Assembly: GCA_902651635.1 (NCBI GenBank)
Contig: CACRSC010000100.1
Location: 26,326 to 90,325 of the forward strand
Direction: 5' to 3'
From: Mastigamoeba balamuthi
Lineage: Eukaryota; Evosea; Mastigamoebida; Mastigamoebidae
DNA: 64,000 nt
Part shown: positions 29,791-40,680 of the stretch, piece by piece
Position numbering within the stretch: the stretch's first letter is position 1
Layout of the letters: each line of letters opens with the position of its first letter
The notes under the pieces: generated by a model
Databases searched by the model: none
What the model was told of the DNA's origin: nothing
Seen by the model: only the letters and a program-made list of their open reading frames with translations
Program-made: the position numbers and the translations under genes

Positions 29791-32596
29791 TCAGTTGAGG
29801 GTGCTGGCGAGTGACTTGGGGCGCGACGTGATGGCCGTGAGGGGCTCCGCGTACGCCCCCTGCGAGAACTTGGCGCGCAGGCTCAGCAGCGCCTCGCTGC
29901 ACTTGGGGTCCAGCTCCTCCGCCATCGGGTAGCAGATCTCTGTCGTCACGCCGCGGGTCACTTGAGTTGCGATTCACTTTGATTCCCCCGATATGAAATT
30001 CAAATTTCGAAATAAATTGAATTAAAAACCAAACTTGTGGGCGCACCGAGGAAGCGGGCGACGGCCTTGGCGGCTGTGAGGTCGACGGCGTCGAGGACGA
30101 CGGCCGAGCACTCGCCGAGGAGCTGGACGACCCACCAGACAAAGTCGTAGCTGAAGGGGGGCTCGATGCCCGCCATGAGGTGCGACACAAAGGCGCGCAC
30201 GAGCGAGGGGTCGATGCCCGCGCGCACGAGGCCGTGGGCGGCGGCCAGCACCTGCTTGGCGTAGCCGTTCTGCATCAGCACGATGAGCAGCACGACGGCC
30301 TCCTTCTTGAGGTCGAGCAGCTTCAGGAAGTTCTCGGGGCTCTCGAGCTGCAGGAACCTGCTCAGCATCCGCAGCACCTCGGGCCTCTGCCTCTCGTTCT
30401 GCTCGATGATCTGCGAGCCCGTGTCAGCAGCGGCCACCAGCAGCACCCCAAGCCCAGCGGCAGGCCCCACTTGCTGGCCCTCGAGCACGTCGGGCAAACA
30501 GCACATGACACTTTCTCCTTGCCAGCTCACAGTTGTTCATAGGCAGATTCAGCACTGCGGTGGCTGCGCGATCACCCATGCACAACTCCACAAAGGAACG
30601 GGGAGGAGCAAGCACTAAAACCGGCGCTGCAGACAGAAAACCGGAGCAAAACACGCCAAAAAGACACAAAAAGGGAACAAGAACAAGAGAAGCGCAGACA
30701 CACAGCAGCAGAGCAGCAGCAGCACAGGCGAGGCAGAGACGCACGTCGCGCAGGAGGTCGAAGAAGATGGAGCAGATGTTGGAGGACGAGGAGCCGCCGT
30801 GGAACTCGGCGTTGAGGAGGTCGGCCTCGATCCAGTGCAGCAGCCCCATGGCCACCACCGGGTAGCGCAGGCCCCGCTTGAGCGCCGGCAGCCCGTCGTA
30901 CAGGTCGACGGCCGTCACGCGCCGCGAGCACAGGTGGTGCGCCTCCTTGAGCGCGGCGGCCGTCTCGAGCACGGCGGCCTCGTCCGACGACGTCGCCAGC
31001 GCCAGCAGGTGTATGTACTTGGGCGCGTGGGCCTCGCTGACGTACTTGCTGGGGTCGAACACCTCCTTGATCAGCAGCCGCATCAGCTCGTGGTCACGGA
31101 TCAGCTCGATCGGCGGGTGCTCGGGCTTGGTGTACTCGTTGAACAGCTGCCAGGAGAGAGCAACGACAGTAAATTAGGGTGTGAGAGGGGATAAATAGCG
31201 TGTGGGTTATAGACGCTCGGCCTCAGCGCCACGCGCTGCGCTCGGCAATCGCAAACGCGCGCAGTGTCTCCCTGCCCGGCTCTACGAGGCCCGAGGGTCT
31301 CAGCCGGGCTGCACCCTCGGGGGCCGAGAAAACCGCCCATCCAGGGACTTTAGGGGAGCAGCGCCCCCAAAATTGCACAAAACGGTGACGCCAGAACAGA
31401 AGCGCGGGTGACGCAACTGTGATGACATCACCGGCGCAGGCGGTGCCGGTGAGGAAGATGGCCTTGAGGGAGTCGATGACGGCGCTGTGGGAGCCCGCGC
31501 AGCCGAGCAGGAGGATCTGCACGTGGCGGACGTACTGGGCGTTGCGCTCGTGGGCCTCGGCGAAGAGCTCCTGCGACAGCCGCCGCGAGACGGCCGCCGC
31601 TGGGCCCCCGGCGTCGCAGAGCGCCCGCAGCAGCACCTGCGTGTACAGGTACGCGTACTCGGTGCGCGTGCAGAGCTTCTGGAACAGCGGCAGGAACTCG
31701 TGCAGCTTCTCGTCGCTCTCTGACGTCAGCAGGATCGAGAGAATCTCCGTCAGGATCCTGGAATCTGGGGGTTAACGCGGGCGGGCTGGCGTGGGACACT
31801 GTGTGCGCACTGGTTGAAGACACCGAAGTTGGAGCAGGCGCTGCTGAGCGAGGCCAGCTCGGCGCTGTGGCCAGAGTCCGCTGCCATCTGAGGTGACGAG
31901 ATATTGGGAAAGGGTGCGAAAATCAGTGTTGTTGACGTGGCGGAAGAATTCAGGCTCCCAACGGGCCTTGATCGCGAAGTTGAGCAGGAAGCACGTGGGG
32001 TGCTTCTCCGACAGCTCGTACAGCAGCTTGCGCCACCGGGGGCTCTTCATCATCCCGTCCAGCCACGCCGGCGCCTGCACAATCGCGAGACGGCAATCGG
32101 GAATCGCAGGGCGCGATATCTCTGTCACGCCACTGGGAGAGATATTCTCTTGATGCGATAACGATCGCGATTCGCGGGGGGTAGAAATCTCCGGGATACC
32201 GATGTCGTGTTGAGCGCGGCGTCGGCGCGCGCGGGGTCGAATCGCGCGAGGACGAGTTTGTGCAGCGCGTCCTGCACGGCGCCGGCCGTCGCCTGCGGGC
32301 CGCCGGCGCACTCGGAGAGCCACGCGGAGACGGCGTTGGCCATCTGCGCGTAGCCCTTGTACGACGACGAGAGCGCGGCGATGACGGCCGCGGCGCCCGC
32401 GGGGCCCGTGCCGGCCAGCGCCTCGCGCATCTGCGAGAACACGCGCGGCTCCATGACGGCGTCCGACTCGCCCAGCGCGGCCAGCGCCGACGCGGGGTCG
32501 CGGCCCGGCGACTGCAGCGGGCGCGGGGTCAGAGGTGGGCGCGCGCGGTGGGTGTGCGCTGACGTCTTTGCGCTGCGGCGAGGTCGATACGGACAT
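29791..32596 (-). CDS. Negative elongation factor subunit C/D (NELF-C/D, TH1)
   Basis: The start ATG at 32596 gives an 11-codon exon; a GTCAGC...GCAG intron then joins in frame to the conserved part. Family matches in order: DAVMEPRVFSQMREAL, AQMANAVSAWL, LARFDPARADAALN, then LLNFAIKARWEPEF near 31975, PIELIRDHELMRLLIKEVF near 31100, KYIHLLALATSSDEAAV, AHHLCSRR, GLRYPVVAMGLLHWIEADL near 30850, NGYAKQVLAAAHGLVRAGID near 30260 and IEPPFSYDFVWWVVQLL near 30130. Animal NELFCD has the same blocks in the same order. The stop is at 29791. Known role: part of the NELF complex that pauses RNA polymerase II near promoters. It is divergent from the CFP1-like gene. Confidence 0.85.
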
Positions 32597-32921
32597 CCGA
32601 GACGGCTGCGCGCGGGGGATGGCGCGGATATCGTGTGTTTTTTTCAATTAGATTCCACGAACAAATCCATACGTCACGGAATATCTCCCCACCCCCCACC
32701 GCCAAAAGGCACTTTCGTCGTCGGCGCGATTCCACCCCGCCCGCGCGCTTGTGTGGTGGGAGACTAGGCGTAACCACCCGGGTGGTGTCGTGACCACAAG
32801 CGATCGCGCTAGCCCCACCGCGCCCTTCGAGGGTGACCGTAGATTCTCCCCGCGCCCCCTCACGAATCTGCGCAGATTCGCGCCCCGAGTGCCCGAGTCT
32901 CCCTCACACACAGACGCGCGC
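32597..32921. promoter_or_regulatory. Shared divergent upstream region (NELF-C/D and CFP1-like)
   Basis: 325 bp between the two predicted start codons, AT-richer in its left half and containing an ATATC motif. Both core promoters should lie here; no specific element was resolved. Confidence 0.4.
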
Positions 32922-35298
32922 ATGGACCTGTCCGCGCTCGTCATCCCCTCGTTCATGGCGCCCCCCGCGTGCGCCCCGCGCGCGTCGGAGCCCCGCGCCC
33001 ACGCGCCGCCGCAGGACAGGTTCGTCCCGCCCCCGATCTTCGTGCCGGCGGCCGAGCAGCCGCAGGCGGCGGCAGCGGCGGTGCCCGAGCCCTCGGACAT
33101 GGACGTCGACGCGCACCACCGCACCCCCGCGTGGCCCGCGCCCGGCTGCGTCGTGGAGGTCCCCGAGGAGGAGGAGGAGGCGGGGGGGGCGGCCGAGGGC
33201 CCGCGCTACGTGCTGGTGCTGGGCAGCAGGAGAGAGCGCGAGGCGCGCGAGGCCGAGGCCGCGCGCAGGAGCCACAGGAAGCGCAGGCACGCCTCGCACG
33301 TGTCGGTCTCGTGCAGCAAGTGCAAGCACACGTCCGAGGGCCCCTTCGACGCCATGCACAGGTGCCCGCGGTGCGCGGCCCGGGCGCAGCGCGGGCCCTT
33401 CGACGACGGCGCCGACGAGGGGTCGCCGGCCCTGCCATCGGTGACGCAATTTTCCGCCTTCCTGTTTTGGGGGAGTCGTCCCGCCACGTCAATTTTCGCT
33501 TCCTGTTTTGGGTGTCGTCCCCGCCACGTTTGCTGATTCTCCCCCGCCTTCCACAACAGGGGCACAGGGAGAGGGTACCGCACCACCACCACCACCACAG
33601 CCACAAGGAGGAGAAGGAGGGCAAGGGCCAGGCGAGCGCGGCGCAGGCGCTCGAGATCCTGAACAAGAAGTGCTCGGACGAGTACGGCCGCAGCTGCTAC
33701 CTGGTCGAGCACCCGCTCACGGGCGTCGAGTCGTGGGTCCCCGCCCACAAGGTCTCCCTCAAGTCCATCCTCCAGTACGAGTGCCTCCCAGACGTGCGTC
33801 ACGCGCAGGCATTCCCCCTGGAACATTCCCGGAATTCTCAGTTCCCGTTTACCCGTTCCGCGATCTTTCCCAGAAGGACGGCGGCGCCCCCCGGTGCCTC
33901 AACGAGGGCTGCGGCCGCGTGCTGCCCGTGACGTCGGCGTCCAAGTACTGCAGCGCCGCCTGCGGCCTCGAGGTCGCGCGCCTGCGCATCGCGCGGCTGG
34001 CCAGCGCGCTGCCGCTGGCGCCGCCCCCGCCGCCCCCGCCGCAGCCGAGCGCTCCCGTCACGTCGCATCGGCAGTGCGAGGCCGAGGCGCGGGCGGCGGT
34101 CCAGCGGCTCAAGGGCCTCGCGGGGCAGACGGAGCGCAAGATCCGCGCGCTGGCCGGGGAGCTGGCGCGGCTGGACGAGGCGCTGGAGCAGGCGGCCGCG
34201 CAGGAGCCCGAGGAGGCCGAGACGGGGGAGAAGGCGGCGCTGCGCGAGAGGGCTGAGCCCGTGCTCGACTGCATCTCGTGCCTCGACCAGCACCCCGCCT
34301 CGCGCCTCATCCGCCACCTCGAGACGTGCTACCGCCACGTGCGTGCCCCCGCGCAGCGCTCGCCGTGGCTGCGCAGTGCGCGGCGGTGTCGTTTGTTTTC
34401 TCTCTGCGGTGGATGCGACGTGGACGTGGGCCACTGCGCTGGGCTTCTGCCTCCAGGGCGTTACCCAGGCCGGCCTCGAGCCTCGTGGGGGCGTGCTGTC
34501 CCCTGATACGGGCAGGCCCACGAGCCCCGGGGTCTGGGAGTGAGGGAGAGGGCATTTGCAGCTCTACTCCCGTACACTTCGCGCTCTGTTTCATCGCTGC
34601 GACGTGGCGCACTTGCGGGCGCACTGCGTGGCCCCCGCCACCTGCGACACGCTCGGGCACACAACCTGCCTGGAGAGAGGGCTCGGTCAGGCAGGCTTCT
34701 GGCGCAGGGAGGACGGCGGTGGAGAGCATTTGCAGATTCAATTGAATATTACTGGGGGCCTCGGAAGATGGATTGATTGACTCACCGCTGTGCCTCTGCC
34801 GCGCAGAAGGAGACCAAGTCGACGAGCCTGGTGACGGACATGCCGCTCAAGCAGTTCCCGGAGTTCTGCGGCGCCTACGACGCCAAGCACAAGCTCTACT
34901 GCCGCCGCCTGCGCTACGCGTGCACCGTCCACCACAAGGCCCCCGCGCAGCGCACCGCCGGCATCTGCGGGTGCCCGCTGCTCGGCGACGACGGCACGCT
35001 CTCGCGCGTCTGCAAGTACCCCGCCAAGTGCCCCAAGCACGGCCAGTGGGACGCCGTGTGGCGAGCGACCCTGTCGCAGTCGCGGGCGCTCGAGGAGCGC
35101 AGGCTCGCGGACCAGCGCGCAGAGCTGCGCACAGCCCAGGAGGCGCTGGACCACATCCGCCAGCTCGAGCGCGCCGAGGAGGAGAGGCAGGCGGCCGACG
35201 TGCTCAGCTCGCTGTCGCTCTTCGACTCGCTGGGGCCTGCGCCCATGCCCCCGCTCTCGCTGGGGCCCCCGGCCGCTGCAGCCCCAGCGCCGCAGTAA
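32922..35298 (+). CDS. CFP1/CXXC1-like COMPASS subunit without visible CXXC or PHD finger
   Basis: Exons: 32922-33439, about 33563-33792, about 33876-34338 and about 34807-35298. The C-terminal half matches the conserved C-terminal region of CXXC1/CFP1: CLNEGCGRVLPVTSASKYCS then CGLEVARLRIARLASALP; a coiled coil with EPVLDCISCLDQHPASRLIR and LETCYRHV; then CGAYDAKHKLYCRRLRYACT, ICGCPLL, CKYPAKCPKHGQWD and a helical tail. The N-terminal 250 residues hold only a small CxxC...CxxC pair (CSKCKHTSE, HRCPRCAA) and a segment ending SWVPAHKVSLKSILQYECL. I see neither the CXXC DNA-binding domain nor a PHD finger. A natural run of six His occurs near 33580. Known role of the family: targeting and regulating the SET1 histone H3K4 methyltransferase. 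Confidence 0.7.
33447..33531. repeat. Two-unit tandem repeat in intron 1 of the CFP1-like gene
   Basis: Two copies of about 43 bp, each CAATTTTC...TTCCTGTTTTGGG...GTC...CCGCCACGT, make up most of this short intron. Confidence 0.8.
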
Positions 35299-35453
35299 GG
35301 AGGGAGGGCGTCCGACTCGTTACGCCCAGCAGGTCCCGTGAGTACAGAAATACGCGCTCCTGAAGGTGGCGGTCAGTGCAGGGCAGAGGCAGGGCTGGGA
35401 GAGGAACGGAGAGAACAGGCAACAGAGGGAACACAGTCGGGCGTGAGTTTGCA

Positions 35454-37258
35454 TTAGAAATTAGCCATGTTGATGTTGCTCGCGGTGTCGTCCAACTCGT
35501 CGTCTTCGTCGTCGTCGTCGTAGGGCATCTGCTGCGACGCGAGCCCCGAGGCCGCGGCGAGGAGCAGGCCGGGCACGGGCACGGCGGCCGCGGCGGCTGC
35601 CTGCGGCGGCATGCCCCCCTCGGCGTGCTGCTCGAGGCGGCGCGGGTCAAAGTCGAGCGAGGGCCGCGTGTGCTCGGGTATGTCCATCACGAGGTCCTTG
35701 TCCCCGACACGCTCGCCGTCGACGTACTGCCACTGGTCGAACTTCTCCAGGTGGATCTGGTACTTGCCCTCGCCCAGGCGCTTCCAGTCGATCAGCGGCT
35801 TGAACTTGGCGTTCCACTGTGCCAAGGGGGGGAGCAGAATCTGCTCGTCAGTACGCTGCTGCTGCTGCTGCTGGCGTGGGGGGAAGGGAGCGTGCGGACC
35901 TTGATCTCGCTGGGCAGGTACGACCACCTGGCCTGCAGGTTGCTCGAGCAGGCCTCGTCGACGGCCTCGTACACGGCGATGATCTCGGCGTGGCTCCTCA
36001 TCAGGCTGTCGGGCGTGGCCTTGTACAGCGGGCTGTGCTTGTCCCTGCGGGGCGCGTGTCACGAGGGGGCGCTGGGGGGCTGGAGGAGGCTGCGCACATG
36101 ACGTGGACGACGGTCAGGGGGAGCAGCGTGTGCGGGGCGCCGAGGGTCGTGGCACGCCTGCGGGCGCGCATGCAGGAGACGTCGTAGTCGAGGTCGTGGA
36201 CGCGCCAGACGGCGCTGGAGCTGGGCCCGCCCGTGGCGCCTATCTCCGGGGGCGCGGGCCCGTCCTCGCTCTCGAGGCGGAAGAGGTAGAGCCTGAGCTG
36301 CGGGCAGAGCATCTGGTGCCGGCGCGTGCTCACGATGCGGAGCGTGAGGCAGGGCGTGCCGTCGACGACGTACGAGTCGCTCTCGGGGCAGAAGTGGAAC
36401 GTGGCCTGGTTGATGCAGGCGATCTTGCTGAAGAGGATCGAGCGGGCCATGCGCGAGGGGCGCATGATCTTGGCGTACATGAAGCCGCCGAGGACGGCAA
36501 GGTAGACGAGGAAGAGGTACGACTCGAGGCAGACGATCGCGTTGAGGTACGTCGTCACGGGCGCCCAGTAGCCGAAGCCGATCGACTGCCCCGCCTGCAC
36601 GCTGAAGTAGACGCTGTAGAGCCACACGTTGAGCGTCGACGTCTCGTTGGTCGCCATGTTCGTGATCGCGTCCCTGTGGTAGTACATCTCTGGGGGGGAG
36701 CAGGCGTCAGAGATATCTCGGAGATCCCGGAATCCCGGTCTCAATCTCAGATTCCCCACCTGCGAAGATCAGGGAGCCGAAGACGGCGTGCATCATCAGG
36801 AAGAGGAGGGTGACGATGCCGAGCATCTTCCACCACATCATGTTCAGGATCGTGTGGAACAGGTCCGACATCGCCAGCTTCCTGTTCGCGGGGAGTTGAA
36901 TCGGGAACCAGCCATCAGGACGGAATCTGGACATGACGTGTGCGCCATATCTAGATATCTAGATATTGGATTCCCCTGCAGAGGAGAGAGGCACGCACAC
37001 ACGGGTGCCGGCGAGGCCGTCGCGGACGACGTTGGTCTTGTGGGAGCGCTCCCTGCTGATGAGGCGGAAGGTCCTGTGCCTGTCGGGGACGACCATGTGG
37101 GAGACCTCGCTGAGCAGCGACCTGCCCAGCGTCGTCACCTGCCCGCGCGCCATGTCCCACCCCTTCTTGGCCGCCTTGGCCTGCGCCCGCGACATCTCCC
37201 GCAGCCGGCTGCCCGCCCGCCCGAACTCGTGGCCCCAGTCGTCCATCCCGCCGTGCAT
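35454..37258 (-). CDS. Inward-rectifier (Kir-type) potassium channel, copy A
   Basis: Exon 1 (from ATG 37258) has a basic N-terminus with DRHRTFRLISRERSHKTNVV, the slide-helix region of Kir channels. Exon 2 gives TM1 (WWKMLGIVTLLFLMMHAVFG). Exon 3 carries the pore helix and filter VQAGQSIGFGYWAPVT, TM2 ending GFMYAKIMRPSRMARSILFS, and cytosolic strands such as TLRIVSTRRHQM and LRLYLFRLESEDG. Later exons read LTVVHVM, DKHSPLYKATPDSLMRSHAE, EACSSNLQARWSYLPSEIK, all matching the Kir C-terminal domain. The tail after 35640 is Ala/Asp-rich. Location: membrane tetramer. The filter SIGFG replaces the usual T(I)GYG. Introns hold short AT-rich palindromes (for example near 36947-36966). Confidence 0.85.
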
Positions 37259-37608
37259 GGCGTGCCCGCGCCTCTCCGGGTGGAACGGAAGCGGAAAATA
37301 AGCGGCGGCGCACCGGTGGGTGCAGAGAAGAGCTGCTTAGGTTTTGTAGATCCGCGAATCTGCGCCGAGTGCTTTTTCCGCAGCAGATCGTCACGGTGGG
37401 AAAAGTGCTGCTGCAGGGCCCGCCCGAACTGACGAGCCCCTCGGGCAAGCGTGCGTGTGGGGGGCAGCCGTGACTGGTTTCCGGAAGGGGCCGGCGGGGT
37501 GATTTTTGGGAGGTACTGATTCGCGTTAATCTGCAGAGGAGAATCTCTTGTGACACATCTCTTCCGCAGCGGCGCAGGCACAGCAGCGGCGAGGCCCAGC
37601 GGCAGGCA
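37259..37608. promoter_or_regulatory. Shared divergent upstream region of the Kir pair
   Basis: 350 bp between the two Kir start codons. No conserved element identified; it should contain both promoters. Confidence 0.4.
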
Positions 37609-39806
37609 ATGCAGGATTCACGCAGAATCTCCATGGCCATGGAGCGGACCCGCAGGGCCGGGCAGAAGGCCATGGAGGTCACCTACAACGAGACCCGGCG
37701 CGCCGTCGTCGAGACGCGCAAGGTCGGCGAGAAGGCCGTCAAGCGGACGGTCCACGAGACCAAGAAGGTACCCGGAAAAAACTTGCGCCCGCGGGGGTTC
37801 GATCCGCCGACCCCGCAGGCCTCCCTGCCCCCGCCCCCCCACCTGCGCAGGCGTGGAAGGCCGTCAAGGCGCTCGGCATGTCCGCCATCAGCGAGACCAT
37901 CGCGAGGCTGGCGCCGGACAAGAACAGGACGTTCCGCCTCATCAGCAGGGAGCGCTCGCACAAGACCAACACGGAGCGCCTGGGGCTCTCGGGGGCCCGC
38001 CTGAAGATCGCGTTCGGTCCGAGATACCACTTCCGCCTTTTCTCCCAGTGACGTGGCGGGCGATATCCTCATATCCACCCGCAGCCGACCTGTTCCACAC
38101 GCTGCTGAACATGCCGTGGTGGAAGCTGTTCACGCTCATGACGCTGACGTTCATCGGCACGCACCTGGTGTACGGCACCCTGATGTTCCTGGGTGCGCAG
38201 ATTCTCCCCCTTCTACCAGAAGATTCCCCTGCCCTGACGGTATCGGGGAAATGGGGAAATGCCTGCGTGACGCAAGCACAGGCGTCTACCAGAACTGCGA
38301 GGCCGTCACCATGATCTGCGCCAACGAGGCAGACTGGCTCATGGTCTGGATGCGCTGCCTCTTCCTCAGCGTCCAAGCCGGCCAGTCCATCGGTGCGCAT
38401 CGCATCGAATCGATCGATCGCCCCTTCATTTCTTGCGCCACATCAGCAGCGTGGAATTGCGGAACTGACGTCACTCCTCCCTCGTGCCAATTCGGATTCG
38501 CAATCCGAACACAGGGTTTGGGCTGTGGGCGCCGGTGACGCACTACCTGAACGTGCTGGTGTGCTTTGACGCGTACATCTTCGTGCTGTTCTACGCGGTG
38601 CTAGGGGGCCTGGTCTACGCCAAGCTGACGCGGCCGTCGCGGATGGCGCGCTGCATCCTCTTCAGCAAGAGCGCCTGCGTCAACTCGCGGACGTACCACT
38701 ACGACGCGGCCACCGACACGTACCGCGTCGACGGCACGCCCTGCCTGACGCTGCGCTTCGTGAGCACGCGGCGGCACCAGATGATGACGCCCGTGCTGCG
38801 CCTCTACCTCCTCAGGCTCGAGAGCGAGGACGGGCCCAACCCCCCCTCCATCGGCCCCGACGGCGAGCCCACCTCCAACCCCGAGTGGCGCATACACGAC
38901 CTCGACGTCGACACCTGCGTCATGTGCGTGCCGTGGGCCCCCCCACCCCCCACGGCTTCATTCCCGAATTCATTTCCCCATGTCCAATTCCCATTTCCTG
39001 GCCTCGTTTGATTTCACGGGCTGCGACGAATCATTCGATCATCCGATTTGCTACTTGTGAAATTCCTGATTTCGCGAAGCTGGGTGTATCCTGTGATTCC
39101 GCTAATCCGTGGTATCCAGAATCCAAATCGCGCGATTTTTTCGGTTGATTTGCATGGCCTGACGACCCCACCCCCAAACAAACGCAAACGGGACAGGACG
39201 GGGCGTATGAGGGGGACGACGCTGCCGGCGCCGCACACGCTGCTGCCGATCACGGCGGTGCACGTGATGGACAAGGACAGCCCGCTGTACGGGGCGACGG
39301 ACGCGAGCCTGGTGGCGTCGCACGCGGAGATCATGGCCGTCTACGAGTGCGTCGACGAGGCCTGCTCGTGCACGCTGCAGGCGCGCTGGTCGTACCTGCC
39401 CAGCGAGGTCCAGTGGGGCTGCCGTTTCCGCCAGATCATCACGTGGGACCGCGTGGGCGAGGGCAAGTTCCACGTCGACCTCTCGAGCTTCGACGACTGG
39501 GAGTCGCTCGACCGCGACATCCCCATCCCCTCGGCCCCCACGGCCCCCGCCTCCCCGCTGCAGGGCCCCTCCGCCTCGGGGGGCCTCGCAGCGGCAGCAG
39601 CAGCGGCCCCGCCGGACCTCAGCAGTGCTGCCGAGGGTCTGGTGGGCGCGGGCATCGCCGCTGCCGCCGAGGTGCCCGACTTTGCGGTGTTCCCCGGCGA
39701 CGACGTGCGCCCGCAGGCGCAGAGCTTCGCCATCTTCCCCAGCGTGGCCTCGGGGGACGCCTTCGCGCCGCAGGGCGGCGACAGGGCCGACGCGCCGCTG
39801 GTATGA
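37609..39806 (+). CDS. Inward-rectifier (Kir-type) potassium channel, copy B
   Basis: Paralogue of the adjacent minus-strand channel. Order: a basic helical start (MERTRRAGQKAMEVTYNETR); NRTFRLISRERSHKTN near 37925; TM1 WWKLFTLMTLTFIGTHLVYG near 38120; an extracellular segment with NCEAVTMICANEADW; the filter split by an intron, VQAGQSIG then FGLWAPVT near 38385-38530; TM2 ending YAKLTRPSRMARCILFS; TLRFVSTRRHQMMTPVLRLY; then, after an intron of about 280 bp, LPITAVHVMDKDSPLYGATD, EACSCTLQARWSYLPSEV and FRQIITWDRVGEGKFHV. The C-terminal 110 residues are Ala/Pro-rich. The intron position inside the filter differs from copy A, which reads through it in one exon. Stop TGA at 39804-39806. Confidence 0.85.
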
Positions 39807-40000
39807 CAGTGGGCGCGCGCGCCGCTGGTGGGGCGGCGGCGGCGGCAAGCAACTAAACTTATGATTTGTGTTTGGGCGACCCTGCAGCTGACACTCGTCG
39901 CCTCCCCTGCTCGGTATCTCTCCCCCCCTCCGGCGCTTCCGAGGCGCTGGCGCAGCATGCGTCTCGCTGGGGCCATGTGTCCTTGACCGACAGCGGGCTC

Positions 40001-40171
40001 GGACTCGACGCGCAGCCCGAACGAGATGGCCGAGTCGACCAACACCATGTTCGCGGTGACGCCTGCCAGCGCGCCACGGCCGAGCCGTGCTCCCTCCAGC
40101 ACGAACTTCACCTTGCTGTCGCAGCCGGTGACAGAGACGTAGGCGCCGATCGGGACCAGGCAGAATCGCCC
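40001..40171 (-). pseudogene. Possible LSm-like fragment
   Basis: A minus-strand stretch reads VSVTGCDSKVKFVLEGARLG then GALAGVTANMVLVDSAISF. The spacing resembles the Sm fold (VxVxLxxG...GxLxGxDxxMNLVLxDA). There is no clear start, and the following residues do not continue the motif. It could be an exon, a relic or chance. Confidence 0.25.
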
Positions 40172-40423
40172 TGGGGCGCTTCGTCTTGAGCTGCGGGAAG
40201 CAGCCCCACATGCGCACCCTCCCAGCACGCATCTTGACCGCAGGGAGCGGCTACCCCACAGAGAGGACACGAACAGACCAGCAGCACATGGTCACGCCCG
40301 CGGATCACAAGCAAGACGCTCGGGCCCAGGGTAGTCTGCTCTGGGTGTCCAGTGAGGGGCGGCCAAGCGTGGACAGGAGTGGAGGGGGCGCCGGCCCTCT
40401 CGCGGTGCCAAGTACACATCAAG

Positions 40424-40424
40424 N
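40424..40424. other. Assembly gap/ambiguous base
   Basis: A single N just before the left arm of the inverted repeat; the join may be unreliable. Confidence 0.7.
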
Positions 40425-40437
40425 CGAGGCGCGCATC

Positions 40438-40680
40438 ACCGGGATCGAGGCGCGGTCCATCAACACGTCGAGGGGACCCCTGGTGCCCCTGGAGGAAGTC
40501 CCGCGCAAGGACGGCCTGCTGCCAAAGACCGACGGCCGACAGTGCTGCCGACCACCAGCTGCGCGAGGGGGTACCGCACGCGGGCCGTCGGTCTGGGGCC
40601 GCAGGCCGTCCTTGCGGGGGACTCCTCCAGGGGCACCAGGGCCCCCTCGACGTGTTGAGGGAGCGTGCCTCGATCCCGGT
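40438..40680. repeat. Inverted repeat with about 100-bp arms and 45-bp loop
   Basis: Left arm 40438-40537, right arm 40583-40680. The arms share, in inverse orientation, ACCGGGATCGAGGC, AACACGTCGAGGGG, GTGCCCCTGGAGGA, CGCAAGGACGGCCTGC and GACCGACGGCC, with roughly 85-90% identity by eye. A transcript from either strand could form a long hairpin. No ORF, TIR-type transposase or known family was found. Confidence 0.8.

Noticed and set aside
33575-33600. Six-His run as an engineered tag
   Set aside because: It lies inside a natural exon of the CFP1-like gene within a His/Ser/Lys-rich stretch; CAC repeats are common in this GC-rich genome.
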